64,000 nucleotides of DNA. Source: Hamadaea flava (lineage in GTDB: Bacteria > Actinomycetota > Actinomycetes > Mycobacteriales > Micromonosporaceae). Positions within the stretch are counted from its first letter, which is position 1; every line of letters begins with the position of its first letter. The notes under the pieces were generated by a model that saw nothing but the letters and a program-made list of their open reading frames with translations, searched no databases and was not told the origin of the DNA. Shown piece after piece: positions 26,496 to 34,560 of the stretch. The position numbers and the translations under genes were made by a program. The stretch lies in assembly GCF_024172085.1 (NCBI RefSeq), contig NZ_JAMZDZ010000001.1:5022001-5086000 (forward strand), in the 5' to 3' direction.

Positions 26496-26593
26496 TCGCG
26501 TCCGGCCTACCGCCGCCTCAATGCCTGTGGACAACGGGCCGCGCCTGCCCGGCGCAGGGGTGTGGACGACGTTGCGGCACCTTTGTGGATCTG

Positions 26594-26854
26594 CTATGCG
26601 GTAGCGCGCCACGCGTCAGCGTCGCCGATGGCCCCCGTGGCCAGCGTGTGTGCTTCGTTGAGCCGCTCCCGAGCCTGTTCGAGCTTGCTGATCGCGTCGA
26701 TGAGCGTGGGGGACACTGTCCCGGCGGCGGTGAGCCGCAGCATCGTGAGCGCTTCGTCGAAGGTCTGCCCGACCGCTCGCAGGCGGATCAGCGCGTCACC
26801 GGTCTGCGACACCGTCGCCGCCACCCGCAGTTTGACGTCCTCGACGCTGCTCAC
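26594..26854 (-). CDS. Small helical protein (DUF6244-like)
   Basis: An 86-residue, almost entirely alpha-helical protein with no membrane segment: two helices (about 3-40 and 50-75) separated by a turn at GTVSPT. Its size and helical hairpin recall WXG100 proteins, but there is no WXG motif. It matches in appearance the actinobacterial family DUF6244. GTG start at 26854 after GAGGTGA. It is the last gene of a three-gene operon with a membrane protein and an FtsK-like ATPase, so it may be a cargo or regulator of that ATPase. No function is known. Confidence 0.65.
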   Translation of the reverse strand: MSSVEDVKLRVAATVSQTGDALIRLRAVGQTFDEALTMLRLTAAGTVSPTLIDAISKLEQARERLNEAHTLATGAIGDADAWRATA

Positions 26855-26858
26855 CGAC

Positions 26859-27590
26859 TCACCTCGTCAACCAGAGAAGGGCGAACACCGCGGTCGAGAG
26901 GACCTGCGGCAGCGCGACGACGGCGAGCCCCATCGCGGCCGTACGCGTCCGGCTGATCACGCCGGTGGCGATCCAGCCGATGCCGAACGCCCCGAACGCC
27001 AGGAGGAACCCGGTGCAGCCCGCGTAGAACGGACGAGTCCGCTCGTCCACGAGCAGCACGAACACGATCTGAGCCAGCAACGCCGCCGCCGCGAGACCGC
27101 CGTAGACGGCGAGATTGCGTGTCGTGGCCGACGGTGGCCGGGTCGGGGCCTGCGCCAGCGCGCCGTCGGCCACGTCCACCGTCGACATCGCCTGCCGCAG
27201 CGCCGCCAGCACCACCGCCGGGCCGCCCGAGACGGCCCGCTCCGCGCTCGTCGTCTCCGCCGGCGTCGGCGCCAACGGCGGCATCGGGCGGCCGCTCGCC
27301 GTCGCCATTTCGGCCATCCGCTGCTGCTGCAACGCCAGCCGCGCGCGAATCGGCGGCAGCTCCTCCCGAGCCGCGCGCAACGCCGCCTGCTCCGTCGCCA
27401 CCGACGTGGACGCCTCACGGCGTACGGCGTCCAAGCGTTCCGCCGCCGCCAGGTACTCCTGCCAGGCACCGGTCATCTGCCGGCTGCTGTCGCTCATCGC
27501 CGAGCCGCCGTCCTCCATGGTCGCGTCGTCCTCGTCCATGGTCGCGTCACTCATGGCCGCACCGCTCATGGCTGCGTCGTGGTCGCTCAT
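26859..27590 (-). CDS. Membrane protein with N-terminal coiled coil
   Basis: A 243-residue protein. It begins with a Met/Asp/Ser-rich acidic segment (MSDHDAAMSG and similar repeats). An Ala/Glu/Arg-rich coiled coil (about 50-120) follows, and then four hydrophobic segments between about 155 and 243. The ATG at 27590 overlaps the stop of the FtsK-like gene (ATGA), so translation is coupled. No known family is recognised. The position between an FtsK-like ATPase and a small helical protein suggests that it is the membrane anchor of a small complex. Confidence 0.7.
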   Translation of the reverse strand: MSDHDAAMSGAAMSDATMDEDDATMEDGGSAMSDSSRQMTGAWQEYLAAAERLDAVRREASTSVATEQAALRAAREELPPIRARLALQQQRMAEMATASGRPMPPLAPTPAETTSAERAVSGGPAVVLAALRQAMSTVDVADGALAQAPTRPPSATTRNLAVYGGLAAAALLAQIVFVLLVDERTRPFYAGCTGFLLAFGAFGIGWIATGVISRTRTAAMGLAVVALPQVLSTAVFALLWLTR

Positions 27591-30229
27591 TGGCCGGCCG
27601 CCGTCGTCCGCGGGTCCACGCCTTGGTCGCTCGCCGTCGTGCGCTGGCCCGGCGGGGTGCGCGTCTCGACCGCTGCTCTGGCCTCGGGCGTCGTGAAGGG
27701 CACCATCACGGCCGTCAGGCCGGTGTGCCGGTCGTGGAACAACGCGCGGCCCGGCCGCGGCTCCCACTGGAGCGACTCGCCCAGCATCAGCGCCACCTCA
27801 GGCCCCGGCACGTTCAGAAACACCAGCCCGGCCACATCCTCGCGGCCCGCGGAGAACCCGACGTCCTCCGAGAACCGGCGCAGCTGCCGCCACCAGCCCA
27901 GCAGGTGCAGGCCGCGGCTCGGGTCCTCGCGGATCAGCGTCCGCGCCTCGCTCCCGGCCGTCTCCATTCCCCAGACCACCAGGTACGCGTTGACGCGTGC
28001 CACGGATTCCGGGATGTCGGCCTTCTCGGTGGTGATGACCTCGTGCCCTTGGCTCCGCAGCTCAGTGTGCAGCGCCTCGACGGCGGCCACGGTCTGCGGG
28101 ACCATCGGCGCCAGGACGAACCGGACCGAGCCCGGCCGGTGCTGCGCGGCCAGTGAACGGACCGCCGCGACCAGGACGTCCGCGCCCTCGGCGGACGGAC
28201 CGAGGACGGCCAGATGCCGCCCCGGCGTCGCGTCGAAGGGGAACGCGACCGTCGTCATGTTCACGTCGACCTGCCGCCCCAACAGGGCCGCCTTGGCCGT
28301 CTCCGTCTGGGTCTCCTTCAGCGCCTGATACAACGGATCGTTGTCGAGGTGCTGCGCGGCGTACCCCGAGAACACCACCGGCGGCTCGTCGTGCTCGTCG
28401 CGGGCCTGCCACAGCCGCTGCCGCAACGCGGTCAGGATCTGCTGATCGGCATGCGGATCAGGGAACCGCACCAGTTTCTCGTGCGCCCGCCGGGAACCCC
28501 GTGGCCCGCCCAAGCCGCCCGCGGTGTTCACGATCGCCGCGCCCAGCTGCAACGTCGCGGCCGACTCGTTCGTCGGCTCCAGGACGTCCGCGCCGCCCGG
28601 CAGCGCCACGCGTACGGGGAACTGGCCGAAGATGGAGTCACGCTTGGCGTAGAGCGCCTCGATGCCCCGCACGGTCTGGCTCGCCAGAATCAGATGTATG
28701 CCGAACGACCGCCCCTTCCGGGCGACCGACTCCAGCAACGCCACCGCCTCGGTGGCGATCCGGTCCGTCCCGGCGAGCAACACCTGGAACTCGTCGATCA
28801 CGCACACGATCCGAGGCAACGTCTCGCCCAGGTTCCGCAGATCGACGTACCGCGAGACGCCGTTGGCCTTGAACATCTCGGCCCGCCGCGTCATCTCCGC
28901 GTCCAGCTCGCGCAGGACCGCCAACCCGTAGGTGCGATCGCTCTCCACCCCGACCGCCCGCGCGTGCGGCAGCCAACTCGCGTCCCGAGGCGTCGGGATG
29001 AACTCGGAGAACGACACGCCCTCCTTGAAGTCCAGCAGGTAGAGCGCCAGCTCCTCCGGGTCGTACCGCGTACACAATCCATAGAGGACGTCGATGAGGA
29101 AGGCGGTCTTCCCGCCACCCGACCGGCCGCCCACCAGCCAGTGCGGCGTCAGATCGGCGAAATGCAGACTGATCGGCGTGTCCCCGGAGATGCCGACGGT
29201 CACGCTCAACCCGGCCGCCGACGAATCCGCCCACCAGCCGTGATCCGGGTCGGGCAGCAGATCCAGCAGGTGCACCGAACCCTGCTGGGCGAACTGTGAG
29301 CCCAACTCATGGCACACCCGGTCGATCAGCTCCAACGGCGGATCCGGATCCAAGTACACCGGCACGTTGAACGGGTCGCGGCCTCGGCTCCACGACGCCC
29401 CCGGCGGATTTCCGACCAGCACGTGCGGATTGCGTACCGAGATCTCGGTCGCCAGCGGCAGCCGATCCTGCGTCGTCTCCGGCGTCAACGGCGCCGGCGG
29501 CCACCCGGCCACCACCATGTGCAGCCCATGGGCCGGACCCCGCTTGGCGAGGTCGACGATCCGAGCCAGATCCGACGCGTCCGCCAACGACGGCAACCCG
29601 GCGATCACCAGCAGCATGCTCCGGTCGCGGCGCCTCGGCTTCGCCTTCCGTTCCTGATCCGGCCGGCTGGGGCGTACCCAATGCTCCGCCTCCGCGAGCA
29701 CCGCCCGCAGACCCTCCCGATCCGTCGCCGGCTCAGGCAGCAACCCGGTCTCGGACAGCGCCGCGAACGGCGCGAACACATGCCCGTGCCCGTCCACCGC
29801 CCGCACGATCAACGTCCCGGACGGCGCGGTGGCCAGCAACCGCACCACGATGCTCCGGAGCGCGCCCGTCACCCGAGCGTCGCGGGCGTCGGCCGAGAAG
29901 GCCAGGTGCCCCACGCCCAACAACGGCACGACCAACGGGAACCGGGCATCGTCCAACGGCTGCGCCGTGCCCACCCGCACATACTCCGGGCGACGCTGAC
30001 CGCCCAACGGCGTACTGGCCGGAACCGCGTCCAACGGCTGCCCCAACCAGGCCGGGGCGAGCGCCTGAGCGGCGGCGCGCAAACGCTCAGCCAACTCGTG
30101 CTGCTCAGCGATATCCGTACGCGGCAACGGCAGATAGGTATCCAGCGTCGCAGCGGCCGCGGTCACCACCGCCGCCGCGTGCCGGTGCAAACCGGCCGCC
30201 TGATCGAGAGGTGCGCTCGTCTCCGCCAC
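27587..30229 (-). CDS. FtsK/SpoIIIE-like ATPase
   Basis: An 880-residue protein with a central FtsK/SpoIIIE ATPase domain. The P-loop GGRSGGGKT has Lys374 as key residue; Walker B is IVCVIDEFQVLL, followed by HLILASQTVRGI. There is no obvious membrane helix and no gamma DNA-binding domain, unlike chromosome-segregating FtsK. Regions either side (about 100-330 and 600-860) look like degenerate nucleotide-binding domains (VVPLLGVGHLAFSADARD; HLAVLGPSAEGADVLVAA), so the overall plan is EccC-like with only the middle domain canonical. The GTG at 30229 is preceded by GGGAGG at 9 nt. It heads a three-gene operon. Confidence 0.82.
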   Translation of the reverse strand: MAETSAPLDQAAGLHRHAAAVVTAAAATLDTYLPLPRTDIAEQHELAERLRAAAQALAPAWLGQPLDAVPASTPLGGQRRPEYVRVGTAQPLDDARFPLVVPLLGVGHLAFSADARDARVTGALRSIVVRLLATAPSGTLIVRAVDGHGHVFAPFAALSETGLLPEPATDREGLRAVLAEAEHWVRPSRPDQERKAKPRRRDRSMLLVIAGLPSLADASDLARIVDLAKRGPAHGLHMVVAGWPPAPLTPETTQDRLPLATEISVRNPHVLVGNPPGASWSRGRDPFNVPVYLDPDPPLELIDRVCHELGSQFAQQGSVHLLDLLPDPDHGWWADSSAAGLSVTVGISGDTPISLHFADLTPHWLVGGRSGGGKTAFLIDVLYGLCTRYDPEELALYLLDFKEGVSFSEFIPTPRDASWLPHARAVGVESDRTYGLAVLRELDAEMTRRAEMFKANGVSRYVDLRNLGETLPRIVCVIDEFQVLLAGTDRIATEAVALLESVARKGRSFGIHLILASQTVRGIEALYAKRDSIFGQFPVRVALPGGADVLEPTNESAATLQLGAAIVNTAGGLGGPRGSRRAHEKLVRFPDPHADQQILTALRQRLWQARDEHDEPPVVFSGYAAQHLDNDPLYQALKETQTETAKAALLGRQVDVNMTTVAFPFDATPGRHLAVLGPSAEGADVLVAAVRSLAAQHRPGSVRFVLAPMVPQTVAAVEALHTELRSQGHEVITTEKADIPESVARVNAYLVVWGMETAGSEARTLIREDPSRGLHLLGWWRQLRRFSEDVGFSAGREDVAGLVFLNVPGPEVALMLGESLQWEPRPGRALFHDRHTGLTAVMVPFTTPEARAAVETRTPPGQRTTASDQGVDPRTTAAGQ

Positions 30230-30409
30230 GCCGGACCGCCTCCCATCTGCTTCCGGCCAAGACGGTAGCGCACGAGGCGGACATCGGCGTGTCACGCCGC
30301 GCGCCTCAGCACGATCTCACTCCAGGAGCCACGCCGACGGATCCGGCATTGCGCCGTGAAGAGGACGACGGCCGTCACCGAGGCACCGGCCCTCGGGTAA
30401 AGATAGGGC

Positions 30410-30901
30410 GTGCCGGTCGTCGAAGCCTCCCTCATCGTCCCCGTCCCGCCCGAGGTCGCGTACGCGGTCTCGCAGACCACGGGCGAGATCCGCTACCGCT
30501 GGGATCCGTTCGTACGCGAACAGCACTTCCTCCACGGCGCGACGAAGCCGGCCAAGGGGGTCCGAACGTTCACTCGGTCGCGGCACGGCTTCACGATGAT
30601 CAGCGAGTATGTCTCGTACAACCCGCCCAGCAACGTCGGCATGAAGATGGTCGAGGGGCCGTGGTTCTTCGAGATGATGGGCGGCGGCTGGCGATTCAGT
30701 CCAGCTGAGGTACCTGGGCACAGCATCGCGACCTGGCGGTACAACTTCCGCTGCCGACCGCGCCTGGTACGCCCGATCGCCGAGTGGATCGGGCGGCGGC
30801 TGCTCCAACGGGATATCGACCGGCGGATCGCGGGGTTCAAGAAGGGCTGCGCAGACCCGGTCGTCCTAGCCGCTGTCCGCGACGGCCTTGATCGTCCGTA
30901 G
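30410..30901 (+). CDS. SRPBCC-family (polyketide cyclase/START-like) protein
   Basis: A 163-residue soluble protein with the helix-grip pattern of the SRPBCC superfamily: VVEASLIVPVPPEVAYAVSQ at the start and TTGEIRYRWDPFVREQHFL next. A long C-terminal helix from LVRPIAEWIGRRLLQRDI completes it. Such proteins bind small hydrophobic ligands. Nothing in the neighbourhood points to a ligand. The start is a GTG without a clear ribosome-binding site, just after an A/T-rich AAAGATAGGG that may be a -10 region. Confidence 0.7.
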   Translation: MPVVEASLIVPVPPEVAYAVSQTTGEIRYRWDPFVREQHFLHGATKPAKGVRTFTRSRHGFTMISEYVSYNPPSNVGMKMVEGPWFFEMMGGGWRFSPAEVPGHSIATWRYNFRCRPRLVRPIAEWIGRRLLQRDIDRRIAGFKKGCADPVVLAAVRDGLDRP

Positions 30902-30904
30902 CCC

Positions 30905-30968
30905 CGTTGATCATGGGGTTCGCACCCTCGACACACCGCCGAGGCAACAGTTAACTCCATGATCAACG
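30905..30968. repeat. Intergenic GTTGATCATG palindrome
   Basis: Sixteen-nt inverted arms with one mismatch: CGTTGATCATGGGGTT (30905-30920) and AACTCCATGATCAACG (30953-30968). They enclose a 32-nt loop and start 3 nt after the SRPBCC stop codon. It is probably a terminator between two convergent genes. Confidence 0.7.
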
Positions 30969-31036
30969 AGGCGAGGCGAGGCGAGGCGAGGCGACGGCGG
31001 GGGCGACGGTCACGGCGACGGCGACGGCGACGGCGG
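30969..31036. repeat. Short tandem repeats (GGCGA)n and (GGCGAC)n
   Basis: About five copies of the pentamer GAGGC/GGCGA are followed by about five copies of the hexamer GGCGAC, in the gap between two convergent genes. Such tracts vary in length by replication slippage. They are too short and unspaced for CRISPR. Confidence 0.7.
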
Positions 31037-31043
31037 TGAGTTG

Positions 31044-31793
31044 TCAGCCGTAGAGGGCGAGCGCAGGCGCGGTGACGAGCTGGATGAGCTGCGCCTGCGT
31101 CAGGATCGGCTCATCGCCGAACGTCGGCGGCCGCACGGTTCGGTAGTTGTCGGCGCCGGCGGTGATCAGGGTGTGCCCCGTCCACAGAGTCACCTCCAGC
31201 CAGCGGGAACCCGGTCCGAGCAGGTCGGGGTAGGAGTCGACGGCCACCTGCCGACCGTCGGGCAACGTGACGGTGGCGTCACCGGATGGGGGAGCGACGG
31301 TCGACCGGGTGATCATGACGCTGAAGCTGCCGCCGGGCGTACGCGCGCTCGCCAGCAGATGATCTGACGCGGAGACGGTCTGGAAGGGCGCGACTGCGCG
31401 CCAGGTCGCGGGTAGGTATCGCGCGTCCGGGGTGAGCGCTGCGACCGCGTCCACCAGGTAACAGGACACTCGGGTCGCGGTGGTCGAGTCCACTGCCGAC
31501 AAGGGCGAGCTGGCCGCGAGCGGGTCGACAGTGATGTCGGGTGTCGCCCCGGTCACGAGCGGTACTCGGGCTAGGCATGGAGCTTCGCCGGAGAGCACAG
31601 TCTGAGGCTCGTTCGAGGGCAGCGAGAACCAGACGAAGGTCGCTGCGACGAGGGCGACTGCGGAGAATGCACCGAAGCGGAACATGCGTCGCCGCGAGCC
31701 CTGCTTCAGCAGGTCGGCCGAGGTCAACGTCATCGGTGGTTCGTCCTCGACGACATACGTGCGCAGCTTTTCGCGTACCAGAAGATCATCCAT
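31044..31793 (-). CDS. Membrane-anchored partner of the SigE-family sigma factor (putative anti-sigma-like)
   Basis: A 249-residue protein with a short cytoplasmic N-terminus of about 30 residues, one membrane helix (FRFGAFSAVALVAATFVWF) and an extracytoplasmic domain with three cysteines. Its start overlaps the end of the sigma factor gene, so the two are made together. Sigma/anti-sigma pairs often have this layout, but the N-terminal part is short and shows no zinc-binding anti-sigma HXXXCXXC motif. The outer domain resembles no family I recognise. A role as sensor or inhibitor of the sigma factor is inference from context. Confidence 0.65.
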   Translation of the reverse strand: MDDLLVREKLRTYVVEDEPPMTLTSADLLKQGSRRRMFRFGAFSAVALVAATFVWFSLPSNEPQTVLSGEAPCLARVPLVTGATPDITVDPLAASSPLSAVDSTTATRVSCYLVDAVAALTPDARYLPATWRAVAPFQTVSASDHLLASARTPGGSFSVMITRSTVAPPSGDATVTLPDGRQVAVDSYPDLLGPGSRWLEVTLWTGHTLITAGADNYRTVRPPTFGDEPILTQAQLIQLVTAPALALYG

Positions 31794-32256
31794 GAGAGTC
31801 TCCGAAGTGTGACCGAAGTTTGGCCAGGCCATGTGCGGTCTGGCTCTTGACCGTGCCTTCCGCGATGCCGAGCAGGTCCGCGGCCTCAGCGACCGAAATG
31901 TCCTCAAGGTGCCGCAGCACCACGAGCGCGCGCTGCCGGGGCGGCAGCGCGTCGAGCGCGGCGCGGATGTCCAGGCCCAGGTCAGGCGCGGGCTCTGCGG
32001 CGCGTTCCGGCACGTCGGCCACCGCGGTTTCGTGCTTCTTGCGCCTATGCGACAGGTACGCATTGACCAGCGTCCGTCGCGAGTAGGCGTCGAGTGTGGT
32101 CGGATCGAGTCGTCGCCAATGCCGATAGAGCTGTAGAAAGGTGTGCTGGACGAGGTCCTCCGCGAGATGCCAGTCGCCGCTGAGGCCATAGCCGAGCCGG
32201 CGCAGCGGGGCGGCCCGCGCCGCGAAGTATTCGGAGTAATCGGCCTTCCAGGTCAT
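31786..32256 (-). CDS. SigE-family ECF RNA polymerase sigma factor
   Basis: A 156-residue group 4 sigma factor. Region 2 (about 5-70) has YSEYFAARAAPLRRLGYGL and HLAEDLVQHTFLQLYRHW, and region 4 (about 100-152) has LPPRQRALVVLRHLEDISVA and the HTH LLGIAEGTVKSQTAHGL. The short length and absence of an extra C-terminal domain fit the actinobacterial SigE subfamily (TIGR02983 type). No strong ECF-type promoter repeated nearby was identified, so targets are unknown. The next gene, overlapping by 8 nt, encodes a membrane partner. Confidence 0.9.
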   Translation of the reverse strand: MTWKADYSEYFAARAAPLRRLGYGLSGDWHLAEDLVQHTFLQLYRHWRRLDPTTLDAYSRRTLVNAYLSHRRKKHETAVADVPERAAEPAPDLGLDIRAALDALPPRQRALVVLRHLEDISVAEAADLLGIAEGTVKSQTAHGLAKLRSHFGDSHG

Positions 32257-32293
32257 GCATCACATACGCGCCTACCGGACGCGGGGTTGCATG

Positions 32294-33844
32294 TCAGGCG
32301 TTGGCGATCTGCCGGTCGATGATGCGCAGAATGCGGTCGACCGCGGCCGGGTCGATGCCCTCGTCGCCCCGCAGGCGCAGGGCCTCGGCCTGGGCGGCGG
32401 CGTGGAGTTCGAGGTTCACGGCGCGCATGTGACGGAAGCGCGCACGTTCCTCGATGAGACTTTCCGTCTCAGGGTTTGGACTGACCTGGGCCACGATTCG
32501 CCGTACGCGTTGCCGCCACTGTTCAGCATGTTCGTCGTCGAGGTCGCCATCGGCGTGTAGTTCGGTGATCCGCTCGTTCATGGCGCCGACGACCCGGACG
32601 GCGATCTCCCGCGTCGCCCGCTCCGGGTCGGCCGTCGCGACGCCGATGTGCCTGACCAGCCATGGGAGCGTGATGCCGGGCAAGATCAAGGTGACCATGA
32701 CGACGACGAACGCGATCAGGATCAGCGTGCCCCGCTCGGGTGTCGCCGCTGGCAGCGACAGCGCGGCGGCGATCGTGACCACGCCGCGCATGCCGGCCCA
32801 GCCGAGGACGATCGCCTCGCGCCAGTTGCCGGGCACAGTGCTGCGCAGGAAACGGTGCGCGAACAGGCCTGATGCGACCAGCCACACCATGCGTACGCCG
32901 ATCAGCACGGCGGCGACCGCGAGCCCGATCATGATCTGCCGCCAGATGTCGGACCCCGCGTCCTCGATGATCGGCCGCATCTCCAGTCCGATCAGGATGA
33001 ACGCGATCGACGTGAGCAATAGATCAAGGGTGGCCCAGAACGCCGATCCCACCAGTCGGGACTCCGCGTCCTGAATGTGGTAGAACGCTCCGCCCAGAAC
33101 CAGGCCGATGGCGAGCACCGCGAGAACTCCGGAACCGCCGATCTCCTCGCCTGCGGCGTACGCGGCGAACGGCAGCACAACGGTGAATGCGCCGGCGAGC
33201 ACCGGATCGGTCAGCCAGTCCAAGATCTTGCCCGCGACCAGCGCCAACAGCAGCCCGACTCCGATGCCGAGCACCGAGGCCGCGAGAAACTCGCGCCCCG
33301 CGCTGCCGAACGAGATACTCCCGCCCACCGCCGCCGCGGCCAGCGCCGTATTGAACAGCGTCAGTGCGGTCGCGTCGTTGCCCAGGCCCTCGCCCTCGAT
33401 CACCGCCACCATCCGGTGCGGCAGGCCGAGCTTCCCGGCCACACTGGTCGCGGCCACCGGGTCCGGCGGCGCGCAAGCCGCGCCCAACGCGAACGCGATC
33501 GCCCACGGGACCTGCGGCAACAGGCTCGACAGCACCGCGGCCACCGCGAACGCGCTCACCGCGACCAGCGCCACCGCCAGCATCAAGATCGGCCGCAGGT
33601 TCGCGCGAATATGTGCCCAGCTTGTACGCGTAGAGGCGGCCCACAACAACGGGGGCAACAGGAAGGGGAGCACGAAGTCGGGATTGAGCTCGATCTCCGG
33701 CACGTTCGGAATGAGCGCCGCCGCTATCCCGACCATGGTCAGCAGCACGGGATAAGGCAGGCCGAGCCGCGACGCGAGCGGCAACGCCACGACCAGCGCG
33801 CCGACCGCGAGGATGAGCAGCTCGATACGATCCACGCCGATCAT
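32294..33844 (-). CDS. Na+/H+ antiporter, CPA1 family
   Basis: A 516-residue transporter with about 12 membrane segments in the first 400 residues and a charged cytoplasmic tail (about 410-516). The ion-binding motifs of CPA1 exchangers are recognisable: CAPPDPVAATSV (Asp-Pro pair, about residue 135) and EGEGLGNDATAL (about 160), and the later GWAGMRGVVTIAAAL segment. It exchanges cytoplasmic Na+ or K+ for protons and supports pH and salt balance. The ATG at 33844 is taken; an upstream GTG-started frame adds only a few unlikely residues. No linked regulator is seen. Confidence 0.9.
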   Translation of the reverse strand: MIGVDRIELLILAVGALVVALPLASRLGLPYPVLLTMVGIAAALIPNVPEIELNPDFVLPFLLPPLLWAASTRTSWAHIRANLRPILMLAVALVAVSAFAVAAVLSSLLPQVPWAIAFALGAACAPPDPVAATSVAGKLGLPHRMVAVIEGEGLGNDATALTLFNTALAAAAVGGSISFGSAGREFLAASVLGIGVGLLLALVAGKILDWLTDPVLAGAFTVVLPFAAYAAGEEIGGSGVLAVLAIGLVLGGAFYHIQDAESRLVGSAFWATLDLLLTSIAFILIGLEMRPIIEDAGSDIWRQIMIGLAVAAVLIGVRMVWLVASGLFAHRFLRSTVPGNWREAIVLGWAGMRGVVTIAAALSLPAATPERGTLILIAFVVVMVTLILPGITLPWLVRHIGVATADPERATREIAVRVVGAMNERITELHADGDLDDEHAEQWRQRVRRIVAQVSPNPETESLIEERARFRHMRAVNLELHAAAQAEALRLRGDEGIDPAAVDRILRIIDRQIANA

Positions 33845-33896
33845 CCTCGCCCCCCGATACGCCACCAGGCGGCTGGCCGACGGCGTGTCGCCGGCG

Positions 33897-34421
33897 CTAC
33901 CTCTGGCTTCTCGCCAGGAGGTTCATCACCGCGCCGATCACCGCGATCAATGCCCCGATCAACATCAGTACGCCGCCCCACCCGAACTCGCCCGCGGTCG
34001 TGGCGCCGACCTGAATCCGGGCACCCAGGAATTCAGCCGACGTCGTCGTCTCCGAACCCTTCTCGGTCAGCGCGTATCCGATCAGGACACTTGCCGCGTA
34101 CGCCGCCACCACCAGCTGCAGCTGACTCGTCCGGAAGGTGACCAGACTCCGATCACCATTGAGCGCCCGACTCAGCCCTAGCGCGAGCAGCAGCAGTCCG
34201 CCGACGACGACGAACCAGGTCAGCGGGGCGAGAAAGCCCGTCCACTCCCAAGCCAAGTAATCCACACCCGTGCTGTTGCGAGTCGCCGGCTCATAGCTCA
34301 CGAACGGAGCGAACGAGAAACCCAGAATCAGTACGCCACCCAGCATGACCAGCGCGTCCGAGATCGGAATGCGTACGTCGGCGGGCTGCGTGACCGGCTG
34401 CTGCGCCATGGGCTCCGTCAT
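33897..34421 (-). CDS. Four-helix membrane protein of unknown function
   Basis: A 174-residue protein with four hydrophobic segments (about 22-42, 63-85, 108-126 and 150-170) and a short Gln/Pro-rich N-terminus. No family signature is recognised. The ATG at 34421 is preferred over a GTG at 34430 because GATAGT lies 7 nt upstream, consistent with a leaderless start. It is the last high-GC gene before the GC-poor stretch. Confidence 0.6.
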   Translation of the reverse strand: MTEPMAQQPVTQPADVRIPISDALVMLGGVLILGFSFAPFVSYEPATRNSTGVDYLAWEWTGFLAPLTWFVVVGGLLLLALGLSRALNGDRSLVTFRTSQLQLVVAAYAASVLIGYALTEKGSETTTSAEFLGARIQVGATTAGEFGWGGVLMLIGALIAVIGAVMNLLARSQR

Positions 34422-34491
34422 GCGCGCCACTATCCTGGCGGGTGCCCGATCTGTCCAGGGCGGCCTGTGTGACCAGCTGAGTACTCGGAGT

Positions 34492-34500
34492 TATCCACAG
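34492..34500 (+). promoter_or_regulatory. Isolated DnaA-box-like sequence (TTATCCACA)
   Basis: A single perfect TTATCCACA followed by GG, in the 139-bp gap between a membrane protein gene and the GC-poor gene pair. It has the same 11-nt sequence as the copies inside dacB. Confidence 0.35.
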
Positions 34501-34560
34501 GCCCTTTCATCGATGTCTTGCGCGGTTTACGCTGCCCCCTTGCGGTGATGGGGGATATCG

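Noticed and set aside
27587-30229. Chromosome-partitioning FtsK
   Set aside because: It lacks the four-helix membrane N-terminus and the C-terminal gamma winged helix of DNA-translocating FtsK, and its operon is unrelated to division.
30969-31036. CRISPR array
   Set aside because: The units are 5-6 nt, directly adjacent and without spacers, and no cas genes are present.
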